Under the pieces are notes generated by a model. That model did no database searches. It was given only the letters and a program-made list of their open reading frames with translations, and was not told the origin of the DNA. A stretch of 10,863 nt of DNA from an uncultured Cellvibrio sp. (GTDB taxonomy: Bacteria > Pseudomonadota > Gammaproteobacteria > Pseudomonadales > Cellvibrionaceae): contig CAMLRJ010000068.1 in NCBI GenBank assembly GCA_946482345.1, forward strand, positions 1-10,863, given 5' to 3'. Shown piece after piece: positions 1 through 7,552 of the stretch (within the stretch, counting starts at the first letter, position 1; each line of letters starts with the position of its first letter). The position numbers and the translations under genes are program-made.

Positions 1-114
1 ATTCTTTATCTTGCTAATGCAGAAAGTGTTGAATTTTTACGATTCCTGAATTTGCTGGATGCCAGCGCAGTGACCACTATCAATATTAAAGAGGCGGGCG
101 AGCTCAACGATTGA
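1..114 (+). CDS. 3' end of an unidentified gene of the polysaccharide operon (partial)
   Basis: Frame 1 is open from the window edge and encodes 37 residues ending in EAGELND before TGA at 112-114, followed at once by a second in-frame TGA at 115-117. The tail reads ILYLANAESVEFLRFLNLLD and onward. It has no motif I can assign to a family. It ends 15 nt before the chain-length regulator gene on the same strand, so it is probably the preceding gene of the same transcription unit. The reading frame could in principle be a chance open stretch, but its length, amino-acid make-up and tight spacing favour a real gene end. I assign no function. Confidence 0.6.
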   Translation: MLYLANAESVEFLRFLNLLDASAVTTINIKEAGELND

Positions 115-129
115 TGAGCCTGAAATATT

Positions 130-1902
130 ATGTCTATTGAAAACGCTATAGATTTTCGAATATTCATCGCTATTTTGCGTCGGCGATTGCTATTGATTGG
201 AATTTGTTTCTTGTTGGTGATGGGCAGTGCCATCACAGCAATTAGTTTTATCAAAGAAGAATTTACGGCTGAAGCCAGAGTATTGCTGGATAAAAAATTA
301 TCGGGTGGCGCGGTGTTGGAGCTGTCGCAAGTACCGCAATTAGGATTGGATAAAGCGGCAATAGAAAGTGAAATTGAAATTTTACATTCGCAAACGGTAA
401 TGGATACGGTGATTGAATTACTGGTAGCCAATCCTTTGTCAGAAAATCTTGAGGTGAAATCGCAAGCAGTATCAGGTGTTGATGAATTTATGCAGAAATA
501 CCGGGAAGGCTTGCAAACTATTACAAAAAAAGAATCCAAAGCGCTTTTTTTCAAAGAACAGATTTCAGAAATTGAAACCGGCTTCGAACAATACCGGGCG
601 CTGTTAAGAGGCCTGGCAGTAACGCGGGTGGGCGATTCTTATGTGTTGCGTATCAGTTATACCGCTGAATCCCCCGAGCTTGCTGCGCGAATGGCAAATG
701 CATTTGCCAATGCTTATATAAAAGAACAGCGACGAATGTTGGCAGCAAAATCGGATCAAACCTTGACCTGGTTTCAAAGCAAACTGGATGAGCTGAAAAA
801 AATGGCGCAACAGGCAGATAAATCAGTGGCTGATTTTCGCCTGCGATATAACACCCAAAATGGTTCCGGCACTACCTTGAATCAATTGAATGTATTGGTA
901 AAAGAATCTGAAACTTATCATCAGATACTCGACGACTATCTTGATCGTTATCAGACAATGAATCAGGAAAGTTCATTTCCTGTGAGTGAATCACGGGTTA
1001 TTTCCGAGGCGCTTCCACCACCGGAAAGAAGTCATCCCAAAACGCCAATTTTGTTGGGTGTTTCTGCAATTGTTGCGCTGGGTCTTGGAATAATACTGGC
1101 GTTATTTATTGATCTTAATGAAAAATCGGTGCGCAGGGCGGGTCAATTGCGCAAAGAATTGGCTTTGCCTTTTGTAGGATTTGTTCCGCTGTTGCGATTT
1201 TGGCAAAAAATAAAAACACAGCCCGTTAAAATCATTGATGGAAAATCGGCTGTTAATCAACAACAGTTGTATGCATTGCAAAATCCACAAAGTGATTATG
1301 CGGTTGCTGTGCGAGGCATGGCGGCACATCTGTCACAACTCGAAAATAAATCCGGTGTGCGTTTGGGTATGACCAATATGGATTCGTCACCAGCGAGTGC
1401 AAGATTGATGTACAACTTGTCTGAATATCTGGCAATGGGTAAAGCCAATTGCATTTATCTGGATACCAATTTTGTTTACGGCAACGGCGACAAACAAAGT
1501 AAAGGCTGGGTTAATTTAATGGCCGGCGATGTCACTCTGGAAGATGTTTTATTAAAAAGCCCGCACTCAAATTTGCATATATTGCCTGCAGGTTATGCGC
1601 GTGATATTCAGGTAGTTAGCAGCCTTTCCTCCGATGCAGTGAAGAATTTTTTTCAGCAGTTATCCAGCCATTATGATTTTATTCTGGTGAATTTGCCGGA
1701 TCTGAAAAAATCCGCTGATTTGCAAATTATTATTCCACACCTTGATGCCTGTTTTATTAATTTGAAATGGGGTAAGTCAACGGTTCAATCAACACAATTT
1801 TATTTGCATAAATCCGGTATAGCGCCCAATAAAATTTTGGGTGCTCTCTTGTCAGATACTCATATCGGCAAGTTGAAACGTCATTATGGTTATGACGCCT
1901 GA
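130..1902 (+). CDS. Wzz/GumC-type chain-length regulator with a degenerate BY-kinase-like domain
   Basis: This 590-residue inner-membrane protein should control polymer chain length and export. TM1 lies at about 17-40. A long charged, coiled-coil-prone periplasmic part (about 150-280) is followed by a proline-rich stretch (PPPERSHPKTP, ending at 306) and TM2 at about 307-327, the usual polysaccharide co-polymerase layout. The C-terminal half (about 385-585) keeps the BY-kinase/ParA-like outline: an L-M-A-G-D segment at 463-467, LPAG at 485-488 and the Walker A' aspartate D445. The Walker A loop, however, reads TNMDSSPASARL (415-426), with S423 where the lysine should be and no glycines. Walker B has N521 in place of its aspartate (FILVNLP). 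Only two tyrosines (Y586, Y588) sit at the C-terminus. It is therefore probably a pseudo-kinase co-polymerase unable to hydrolyse ATP. The ATG has only a weak GAG-type ribosome site. The next gene starts 3 nt downstream. Confidence 0.88.
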   Translation: MSIENAIDFRIFIAILRRRLLLIGICFLLVMGSAITAISFIKEEFTAEARVLLDKKLSGGAVLELSQVPQLGLDKAAIESEIEILHSQTVMDTVIELLVANPLSENLEVKSQAVSGVDEFMQKYREGLQTITKKESKALFFKEQISEIETGFEQYRALLRGLAVTRVGDSYVLRISYTAESPELAARMANAFANAYIKEQRRMLAAKSDQTLTWFQSKLDELKKMAQQADKSVADFRLRYNTQNGSGTTLNQLNVLVKESETYHQILDDYLDRYQTMNQESSFPVSESRVISEALPPPERSHPKTPILLGVSAIVALGLGIILALFIDLNEKSVRRAGQLRKELALPFVGFVPLLRFWQKIKTQPVKIIDGKSAVNQQQLYALQNPQSDYAVAVRGMAAHLSQLENKSGVRLGMTNMDSSPASARLMYNLSEYLAMGKANCIYLDTNFVYGNGDKQSKGWVNLMAGDVTLEDVLLKSPHSNLHILPAGYARDIQVVSSLSSDAVKNFFQQLSSHYDFILVNLPDLKKSADLQIIIPHLDACFINLKWGKSTVQSTQFYLHKSGIAPNKILGALLSDTHIGKLKRHYGYDA

Positions 1903-1905
1903 GGA
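1901..1905 (+). promoter_or_regulatory. Shine-Dalgarno site that favours the second flippase start
   Basis: GAGGA at 1901-1905 overlaps the stop codon of the chain-length regulator. It is too close to ATG 1906 (0 nt) but ideally placed for ATG 1915 (9 nt). The flippase therefore probably starts at 1915, losing three residues relative to the longest frame. Confidence 0.5.
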
Positions 1906-3204
1906 ATGTCCAAGATGAATCGTCAGGATCTGACTTATGATCGAATAAAATCGGGATTGCAAATCAACCCGGCATTGTTGCCATGGGTGTTGATGTCAAT
2001 GCGTGGAATTACGCTGCTCGTAAAATTTATTTCCACTTTATTTGTTGCAAAATATTTAGGCCTGAATGCGCTGGGCATTTATGGTTTGATAGCGGCCGCA
2101 GGAATATTGGCGCCTGCCGTTTTGGGTTTGGGTGTTATGCCATCCATATCGCGTGCAGCAGTGAAACAACCTATTGGCGATACCAAAAACGAGCTGGTTA
2201 AGTACTTTATTTATCTTTCGATTATTTATTTTATTGCGGCAATCGGCGTTGCTGTTTATGGCGTGATCAAAGGTGAATGGTTGCTGGCTTCGTTGATATT
2301 GCTGGTGATTTTTTTCGAGCATATCAACAGCGAGTGTTATCAATTAATGATTAATCTCTCGCGACCTTTGCTTGCCGATAGTTTGCATTTTATGCGCAGT
2401 GCCTCCTGGTTGTTGATTTATATGTTTGCCGCCAGTGTGATTTTGTCATGGCGAAATATAGAAGCCTTATTGAGCGCGTGGATAATCGGTTCAGGATTGA
2501 GTGCAATCATTTATGTCTGTGTTTTTGCGCGCATATCATCAACACCGACAATATTAAAAACCACGCTGTGGAATTGGTTGGGGTTGCGCAGCAAACAAGC
2601 TTCCGGACTTTATTTAAATGGTGTGGCCACAACCGGCGCCAGCTACAGCGACAGATACATCATAGGCGCGTTTTTAAATCTGGAATTAACAGGCGTTTAT
2701 TTATTTTTTTGGCAAATACAAAGTGCACTGAGTAATTTGATCTATACCGGCTTGATTCAAGTAGCGCGCCCCGGGTTGGTTAAAAATTTTGATCAACCAC
2801 AACCTGATTGGCAGATGGTCTGGAATTTGTTGCGTAATACCAGCGTCGCGGCTGTTAGTTTTTCAATAATCGCACTGATAGTGATTGCCTTGGCTTTGCC
2901 TTATTTAAATATGCCATTGGTGAGTGATTATTACAGCTTGTTTGCCTTGGTGTTAATGGCATTTATTTTTAATGTTATAGCCGAAGCCCAGGTGCTGGTT
3001 TTTTACAGTCAATATAAAGATCGGCAAGTATTGCTGATTACATTGCTGGTATTTGCTATCAATATTTCAATATGTCTGATCGGCGTTCCTTTATGGGGAT
3101 TGTGGGGGGCAGCGATTGCAGCAATATTCAGCTCATTAACGCGTTTGTGTTTACAAGCATGGTTCATTTCAAAATATCGTTTATTAAAGGCCATAGATGA
3201 ATAA
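1906..3204 (+). CDS. Wzx-like polysaccharide flippase (MATE/polysaccharide-synthesis superfamily)
   Basis: A 432-residue, highly hydrophobic protein with about 12-14 apparent membrane spans after a short polar N-terminus, the size and shape of O-antigen/exopolysaccharide flippases that move undecaprenyl-linked repeat units across the inner membrane. The segment KFISTLFVAKYLGLNALGIY (about 40-60) matches the first-helix signature of the family (fixed lengths of helix with a YLG motif). A second such segment, SYSDRYIIGAFLNLELTGVY, lies near the middle, as expected from the two-fold repeat. The call rests on topology and these motifs; substrate specificity cannot be inferred. Two starts compete: ATG 1906 directly abuts GAGGA (1901-1905), whereas ATG 1915 (MNRQDL, 429 residues) lies 9 nt after it and is better spaced. 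The end overlaps the next gene by 8 nt. Confidence 0.87.
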   Translation: MSKMNRQDLTYDRIKSGLQINPALLPWVLMSMRGITLLVKFISTLFVAKYLGLNALGIYGLIAAAGILAPAVLGLGVMPSISRAAVKQPIGDTKNELVKYFIYLSIIYFIAAIGVAVYGVIKGEWLLASLILLVIFFEHINSECYQLMINLSRPLLADSLHFMRSASWLLIYMFAASVILSWRNIEALLSAWIIGSGLSAIIYVCVFARISSTPTILKTTLWNWLGLRSKQASGLYLNGVATTGASYSDRYIIGAFLNLELTGVYLFFWQIQSALSNLIYTGLIQVARPGLVKNFDQPQPDWQMVWNLLRNTSVAAVSFSIIALIVIALALPYLNMPLVSDYYSLFALVLMAFIFNVIAEAQVLVFYSQYKDRQVLLITLLVFAINISICLIGVPLWGLWGAAIAAIFSSLTRLCLQAWFISKYRLLKAIDE

Positions 3205-3871
3205 GTTGATTGATCTTGGTTGCGCACTTTTGATGTTATTGCCCAATTCGCTGAAGCTATGGGTAATGAACCGTTTTTGTGGTTGCAATATTCATCCGAC
3301 AGCAACAATAGGTTTTTCATTTATTCGTGTGCGCAAATTAATACTCGGCGAAGGTGCGCAGATAAAACATTTCAATATCATCAGAAATCTGGAATTGTTT
3401 GAATTAAAAGAAAAGGCGTTGGTGGGTAATTTTAATCAATTTTCCGCAATTCCTCTGGGGTCAAATGTGCATTTTGCTGACGAAGAAAATCGATATCCAT
3501 CTTTGGTATTGGGTGCACATAGTGCGATTGTCAGTCGTCATTATTTTGATTGTAATAATGCGATTGACATAGGGCATCACACGATTGTTGCCGGTTGCGA
3601 CACGCTTTTTTATACGCATGGAATTAATGTCAATCGCAATCGTCAGGAAACACATCCGATAAAAATTGGTAACTATTCAATGATAGGTGCTGCTGCCGTT
3701 ATTTTGAAAGGATCGGTGTTGCCTGATTATTCTGTGCTCGCAGCAAACTCAACACTGAGTAAAGCACATACAGAAATTTATACGCTTTATTCAGGTGTGC
3801 CGGCGATTCCTGTTAAACATCTTGATGAATCAGCAAAATATTTTCATCGGGAGGAGGGATTTGTACCATGA
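3197..3871 (+). CDS. Left-handed beta-helix (hexapeptide-repeat) acyltransferase
   Basis: A 224-residue cytoplasmic transferase of the LbH/hexapeptide class, usually trimeric, which transfers acetyl or other acyl groups from CoA or ACP to a sugar hydroxyl or amine. Imperfect [LIV]-G-x4 repeats run through the protein (for example IHPTATIG, LGEGAQIKH, IGHHTIVAG, IGNYSMIGAAAVILKGSVLPDY). YTHG places H141 in a loop position like that of the catalytic histidine of WcaF/LacA-type enzymes. The ending YSGVPAIPVK is the common 'GxPAxxV(I)' closing strand. The first 30 residues are hydrophobic and could associate with the membrane. ATG 3197 has AAAGG 6 nt upstream and overlaps the flippase end by 8 nt; the stop overlaps the next start. 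The acceptor is probably the repeat-unit sugar. The donor could be acetyl-CoA or the acyl-carrier domain encoded at 5882-7534; the sequence does not decide. Confidence 0.85.
   Translation: MNKLIDLGCALLMLLPNSLKLWVMNRFCGCNIHPTATIGFSFIRVRKLILGEGAQIKHFNIIRNLELFELKEKALVGNFNQFSAIPLGSNVHFADEENRYPSLVLGAHSAIVSRHYFDCNNAIDIGHHTIVAGCDTLFYTHGINVNRNRQETHPIKIGNYSMIGAAAVILKGSVLPDYSVLAANSTLSKAHTEIYTLYSGVPAIPVKHLDESAKYFHREEGFVP
3849..3858 (+). promoter_or_regulatory. Strong Shine-Dalgarno site for the first AT3 gene
   Basis: GGGAGGAGGG at 3849-3858 lies 9 nt before ATG 3868, inside the end of the LbH gene, and is the strongest ribosome site in the window. Together with the ATGA overlap (3868-3871) it suggests coupled and efficient translation of the first membrane acyltransferase. 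Confidence 0.65.
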
Positions 3872-4857
3872 GTTTGCAATATCTGAACAATTTCAGGGGC
3901 ATTGCCATACTGCTGATAGTCTTTGGTCACGCGGTATCGGCATTACCTGAACCACATTCTCCCTTCCTGACAGCGTTAATGCCACTTTTCAGTAATGGTA
4001 CTTTATTGTTTGTGTTGGTTGCAGGGCAATTTTTTGTGGCTTTGTCAGAAAATTATTCCTATAAAAATTTTTTAAAAAATAAAGTAATGCTGGTTGTATT
4101 GCCTTATTTGATATTGTCGCTACCGGCGGCGCTTATTTATTTGTTGAAATTAAAAACCTATCACGATTGGATGGACATGGAATGGTTTAATTCATTGAAT
4201 CCACTGGTGGCCTACGCCTATCTATTTATTACAGGCGCACATCTGGGGCCGCTTTGGTTTGTGCCTATGATTCTGCTCTATTATCTTTTTAGTCCCTTGT
4301 GGTTTTTGTTACTGCGCAAAGATTTACTCTTGCCAGTGTTTCTATTAAGTCTGGTAATAGCAATTTATTTGGGAAGACCAGAAGGGAATGCAAACTCCTT
4401 GCAATCAGCTTTGTATTTTTTACCAGCCTATTTGTTGGGAATGTATTTAGGCAAGCGTCCGGCTATGCTCAATTTTATGATGCCTTATGCCGTCTGGGGT
4501 TTTGTTATTTGTGTGTTGGTTCTGATCGATTATGGTCATTCATTATTTTCCGATACGCGATGGGATTTGCTGCTCAAACTTATCGCTACCTGTTTTTTAA
4601 TCGCACTCTGTCAGGTCAAACTGAACTTCAAAATAAAATGGCTGGATTTGTTTGCGCGCCTCAGTTTTTATCTGTTCTTTGTGCACGGCTATGTGATTGG
4701 TGCCTTCAGAATTTATTTGCGGCATTCGGAACATCATTACATGGGGATAGGCGCTGCATTAGGCATATTTATCACAACCCTGGTTTTGTGTCTGATGGCC
4801 TACATTCTTTTCAAATGGTTATTTCAAAACCACAGTAAATTTATTCTGGGAGCCTGA
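3868..4857 (+). CDS. Membrane-bound acyltransferase-3 family protein (first of a tandem pair)
   Basis: A 329-residue inner-membrane protein with about ten hydrophobic spans and no added SGNH domain, i.e. only the acyltransferase-3 (AT3, OafA/NodX/WecH-type) core. The first span carries the family signature NNFRGIAILLIVFGH, with R10 and H21 as the expected active-site arginine and histidine. The segment GPLWFVPMILLYYLF (about 130-144) corresponds to the conserved 'xLWFl' region. Enzymes of this class move acyl groups, usually acetyl, across or at the membrane onto periplasmic or lipid-linked glycans. The start overlaps the LbH stop by 4 nt (ATGA) and the next gene begins 2 nt after the stop. 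The acyl donor and the sugar position are unknown. A non-acetyl donor is conceivable given the ligase-ACP gene downstream, but this is inference. Confidence 0.87.
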   Translation: MSLQYLNNFRGIAILLIVFGHAVSALPEPHSPFLTALMPLFSNGTLLFVLVAGQFFVALSENYSYKNFLKNKVMLVVLPYLILSLPAALIYLLKLKTYHDWMDMEWFNSLNPLVAYAYLFITGAHLGPLWFVPMILLYYLFSPLWFLLLRKDLLLPVFLLSLVIAIYLGRPEGNANSLQSALYFLPAYLLGMYLGKRPAMLNFMMPYAVWGFVICVLVLIDYGHSLFSDTRWDLLLKLIATCFLIALCQVKLNFKIKWLDLFARLSFYLFFVHGYVIGAFRIYLRHSEHHYMGIGAALGIFITTLVLCLMAYILFKWLFQNHSKFILGA

Positions 4858-4859
4858 TC

Positions 4860-5879
4860 ATGCAAAAAATGATTACCTGGGTAGATAACCTGAAAGCAAT
4901 TTGCATTTTTTTAGTGGTGTATGGGCATTTCGCTGCGCTTGTACCTGAATTAAAAACCATTATTTATTCAATGCATTTACCGGCATTTTTGCTGATAACG
5001 GGGTATCTCGGTTTATACAGTTTGCAGCAACCTACAGCGCAACGATTAATAAAGGGTCAGTTGTTTTATTATCTGGTTCTTTATGCGCTGTTCACTTTAG
5101 CGTCGAGCATTATTTGGTATGTGCTGGAAGCGCGCGATCAACCCGTCAATCAACTATTAAAACCCCTGGCAGCCAGTTTATGGGGTTTGCATGGCCCTTC
5201 ACTGGAGTTGGTACACAATAATGATCCACTGTGGTATTTCCCTTTTTTAATATCCTCGCTGTTGTTGGCATTTGTTTTTATTCATATTCCGATGATGTGG
5301 AAATGTTTGTTGGCAATCGCCGTTGTTGCAGGTTATCAGTGGAATTATTTACAGCCAGCTGCCTGGTCATTGGATTTGGCGCCTATAGGAGCATTATTTA
5401 TTCTGCTGGGGGCAGGTCTGCGTATTTTGGAAAATGAAAAACCATTGCTCTTCCAAAAATTGCATCATCCCTTATTGATTGCAGCCTTGTTAGTTGTTTG
5501 GTTGTTGCTGGTTTGGATCAATGGGCAAATCAATCTCAATAGTCGTGAGTGGGGCATGTCCAAAATACTTTTTATTTTGGCTGCAATCGCCGGCACAGGA
5601 TTTTTAATCGGGCTTTGCCATAAAATTCCATCGTCATTCATCACACGTGGATTATCCCGGCATACGCTCATTATTTTTTGTACACATATTTATTTTATAA
5701 AAGCACTGAACAATCCGATTGCACAATTGCCGGAAAGCATAAAAGCTTGGGCAATATTGGCAGCGGCTATAGTGATAACCTTGTTGTGTTGGGGCATTTC
5801 TCTTTTGAGTCAGCCGTTACTTACCCGTTGGTTTAAATCAAAACCAACGCTTGAACTGGTCATGCAAAAAAGGAGTTAA
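4860..5879 (+). CDS. Membrane acyltransferase-3 protein, fucose 4-O-acetylase-like (second of pair)
   Basis: A 339-residue, roughly ten-span AT3 protein of the subgroup annotated as fucose 4-O-acetylase-like (NolL-related, COG3594 type). Its first span reads DNLKAICIFLVVYGHFA, with K12 where the first paralogue has arginine, and H23. It is followed by YSMHLPAFLLITGYLGL (36-52), matching the subgroup pattern 'YsfHMPLFFfisGy' with H39, P41 and G48. NDPLWYFPFLI corresponds to the conserved LWY/F region. Despite sitting next to another AT3 gene it is clearly a different subfamily, not a recent duplicate, so the two probably modify different positions or use different donors. GGGAG (4848-4852) precedes the ATG by 7 nt and only 2 nt separate it from the previous stop. 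Its last codons hold a 9-bp inverted repeat and the ribosome site of the ligase gene. Confidence 0.85.
   Translation: MQKMITWVDNLKAICIFLVVYGHFAALVPELKTIIYSMHLPAFLLITGYLGLYSLQQPTAQRLIKGQLFYYLVLYALFTLASSIIWYVLEARDQPVNQLLKPLAASLWGLHGPSLELVHNNDPLWYFPFLISSLLLAFVFIHIPMMWKCLLAIAVVAGYQWNYLQPAAWSLDLAPIGALFILLGAGLRILENEKPLLFQKLHHPLLIAALLVVWLLLVWINGQINLNSREWGMSKILFILAAIAGTGFLIGLCHKIPSSFITRGLSRHTLIIFCTHIYFIKALNNPIAQLPESIKAWAILAAAIVITLLCWGISLLSQPLLTRWFKSKPTLELVMQKRS
5826..5849. repeat. Perfect 9-bp inverted repeat near the ligase start
   Basis: CGTTGGTTT (5826-5834) and AAACCAACG (5841-5849) form a perfect 9-bp stem with a 6-nt loop, inside the last codons of the second AT3 gene and about 20 nt before the AAGGAG ribosome site of the ligase gene. 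No T-tract follows, so it is not an intrinsic terminator. It could affect message stability or coupling, or be a chance event; by a rough count such a stem is not very improbable in 10 kb. Confidence 0.4.
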
Positions 5880-5881
5880 GA

Positions 5882-7534
5882 ATGTTCTTTCATCAATTAG
5901 ACAGATTTGGCGATAGCCCGGCGCTGATAGATGCAGAAAGCGGTAGATCTATCAGCTATCAGGATTTGGAAAATGCTATTCAGCAAAAGTGCCAAGAATT
6001 TTCATCGACAAGACAATTGGTTTTTATCGAGGCGACCAATAGTATTGAGGGATTGATCACTTATCTGGCTTGTCTGCGTCAGCAATACGTCGTCTATTTG
6101 TTGGAAACATTGCAGGACGAAAAAACACAGGTGTTGATTGACACTTACAAACCGAATTTTTTGATTAAAGCCAATCAGGAAATTAAATGGGTCAATGAAA
6201 ATCCTTGCGATCTGCATCCGGATTTATTGTTGTTGCTCTCAACATCCGGTTCTACGGGAACTCCAAAATTCGTCAAGCTGTCGGCAAACAATATTCAATC
6301 CAATGCAGAATCCATCGCTGAATATTTATTGCTGGATGCCAACGAACGCGCCTATGCGCACTTAAAACCTTTTTACTCTTACGGTTTATCGATTATTCAT
6401 TCACATTTAACTGTGGGCGCTGCATTGATACTCACATCGAGCAGCATTACCGAGCCGGAATTTTTACAACAACTCAAACAATACAAAGCCACCAGTTTTG
6501 CCGGTGTGCCTTATACATTTGAAACATTATTGCGTTTGAAATTTGATATTGCCGAATATCCAGCGTTGCGATACATGACACAAGCCGGTGGAAAGTTGGT
6601 GTCGCATTTGGTTGTTGATTACGCAAAACGTTGCAGGCTCGCAAACAAACGATTTGTTGTGATGTATGGTCAGACTGAAGCCGCGCCGCGCATTTCTTAT
6701 TTACCTGCTGAGTTTGCCGAAACCTATCCTGAATCTATTGGTAAAGCCATTCCGGGTGGAGAGCTTTTTCTGGTCGATGAACATAAAAACCCCATAATTG
6801 AAATCGATAAATCCGGTGAGCTGGCTTATCGCGGCCCCAATGTCATGATGGGTTATGCATCATCACCGGAACAATTGGCAAGCGATGAAACACCGGATTG
6901 TTTATACACGGGTGATATTGCGTGCAGGAATGCGGATGGATTGTTTTATATAGTGGGCAGGACCAGTCGTTTTGTAAAAATGTTTGGTTTGAGAATTAAC
7001 CTTGATCAAATCCAGACGGATTTAAAACGTTATTATGCAAACCTTGCAGTGACTGGAAATGATCAGCGAATTTTGATTGTGTTGACACAAGAAGATGCAA
7101 CCAACTCATCAGGTTTAATTGCACAATTAGCGAAGCGATATCATTTGCCTGAAATATGTTTCAGGTTAAATATTTATCCACAAATTCCATTGTTGCCGAG
7201 TGGAAAATACGATTACAAAAAAATGTTGGCCGATATGAACAAGCCGCAGGCCGATGTTCATTGGTTTACCCGATTTACCCGCAAGGTGTCTGACTTGTTG
7301 GAATTGAATGACCGACAGTGGTTATCCATCAGCGATCTTTATCGAACGGTATTATCCTCTCCTGACATTAACGAAGAAAGTTCATTCGATTCGCTGGAAG
7401 TCGATTCCTTGTCGTATGTAACACTTGCCATTGAAATGGAAGCAGCATTGCGTGATGCGCTGCCTGCAGATTGGAGAAGTTTACCTTTATCAAAATTGGA
7501 TGCGCTTTATTTAAGCCGACGTGTAGCTGCATAA
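5882..7534 (+). CDS. AMP-forming acyl ligase fused to a C-terminal acyl-carrier-protein domain
   Basis: A 550-residue two-domain protein. Residues about 1-455 are an ANL-superfamily adenylating enzyme. The P-loop STSGSTGTPKFVK is at 120-132, the A5 motif YGQTE at 262-266, A7 YTGD with D345, the hinge/A8 region GRTSRFVKMFGLRIN after it, and the A10 lysine K442 in LPSGKYDYK. All catalytic elements are present, so it should form an acyl-AMP. Residues about 465-550 look like an acyl/peptidyl carrier domain: SFDSLEVDSLSYVTLAIEME contains D508-S509-L510, with S509 as the expected phosphopantetheine site. The protein could therefore activate a carboxylic acid (amino, hydroxy or fatty acid) and load it on its own carrier arm for transfer. 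It lies 2 nt after the second AT3 gene with a good AAGGAG ribosome site at 5869-5874. The substrate cannot be read from the sequence. It would need a phosphopantetheinyl transferase encoded elsewhere. Confidence 0.85.
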   Translation: MFFHQLDRFGDSPALIDAESGRSISYQDLENAIQQKCQEFSSTRQLVFIEATNSIEGLITYLACLRQQYVVYLLETLQDEKTQVLIDTYKPNFLIKANQEIKWVNENPCDLHPDLLLLLSTSGSTGTPKFVKLSANNIQSNAESIAEYLLLDANERAYAHLKPFYSYGLSIIHSHLTVGAALILTSSSITEPEFLQQLKQYKATSFAGVPYTFETLLRLKFDIAEYPALRYMTQAGGKLVSHLVVDYAKRCRLANKRFVVMYGQTEAAPRISYLPAEFAETYPESIGKAIPGGELFLVDEHKNPIIEIDKSGELAYRGPNVMMGYASSPEQLASDETPDCLYTGDIACRNADGLFYIVGRTSRFVKMFGLRINLDQIQTDLKRYYANLAVTGNDQRILIVLTQEDATNSSGLIAQLAKRYHLPEICFRLNIYPQIPLLPSGKYDYKKMLADMNKPQADVHWFTRFTRKVSDLLELNDRQWLSISDLYRTVLSSPDINEESSFDSLEVDSLSYVTLAIEMEAALRDALPADWRSLPLSKLDALYLSRRVAA

Positions 7535-7552
7535 AATGCAGTTTTATTTTTT
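7525..7552 (+). terminator. Terminator-like hairpin after the ligase gene (possible attenuator)
   Basis: CTGCAT (7527-7532) pairs with ATGCAG (7536-7541) across an AAA loop, extendable by a G-T and an A-T pair. It is followed by TTTT-A-TTTTTT (7542-7552). The stem straddles the ligase stop codon (TAA 7532-7534). This is the only T-rich hairpin I find between genes of the run, in its only gap above 20 nt. The stem is short and only half GC, so it may terminate partially rather than fully. No convincing -35/-10 promoter is visible in the remaining gap before 7574. Confidence 0.45.

Noticed and set aside
6..554. 182-residue open frame on the minus strand across the start of the chain-length regulator
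   Set aside because: It is antisense to a clearly real gene, has a serine-, isoleucine- and asparagine-rich shadow composition and shows no motif.
4299..4838. 179-residue plus-strand frame inside the first AT3 gene
   Set aside because: It overlaps fully, in another frame, a gene with clear family motifs, and its cysteine/phenylalanine-rich translation matches nothing recognisable.
7148..7165. Inverted repeat CCTGAAA/TTTCAGG with a 4-nt loop
   Set aside because: It is a 7-bp stem inside the ligase coding sequence with no T-tract; several such stems are expected by chance in 10 kb.
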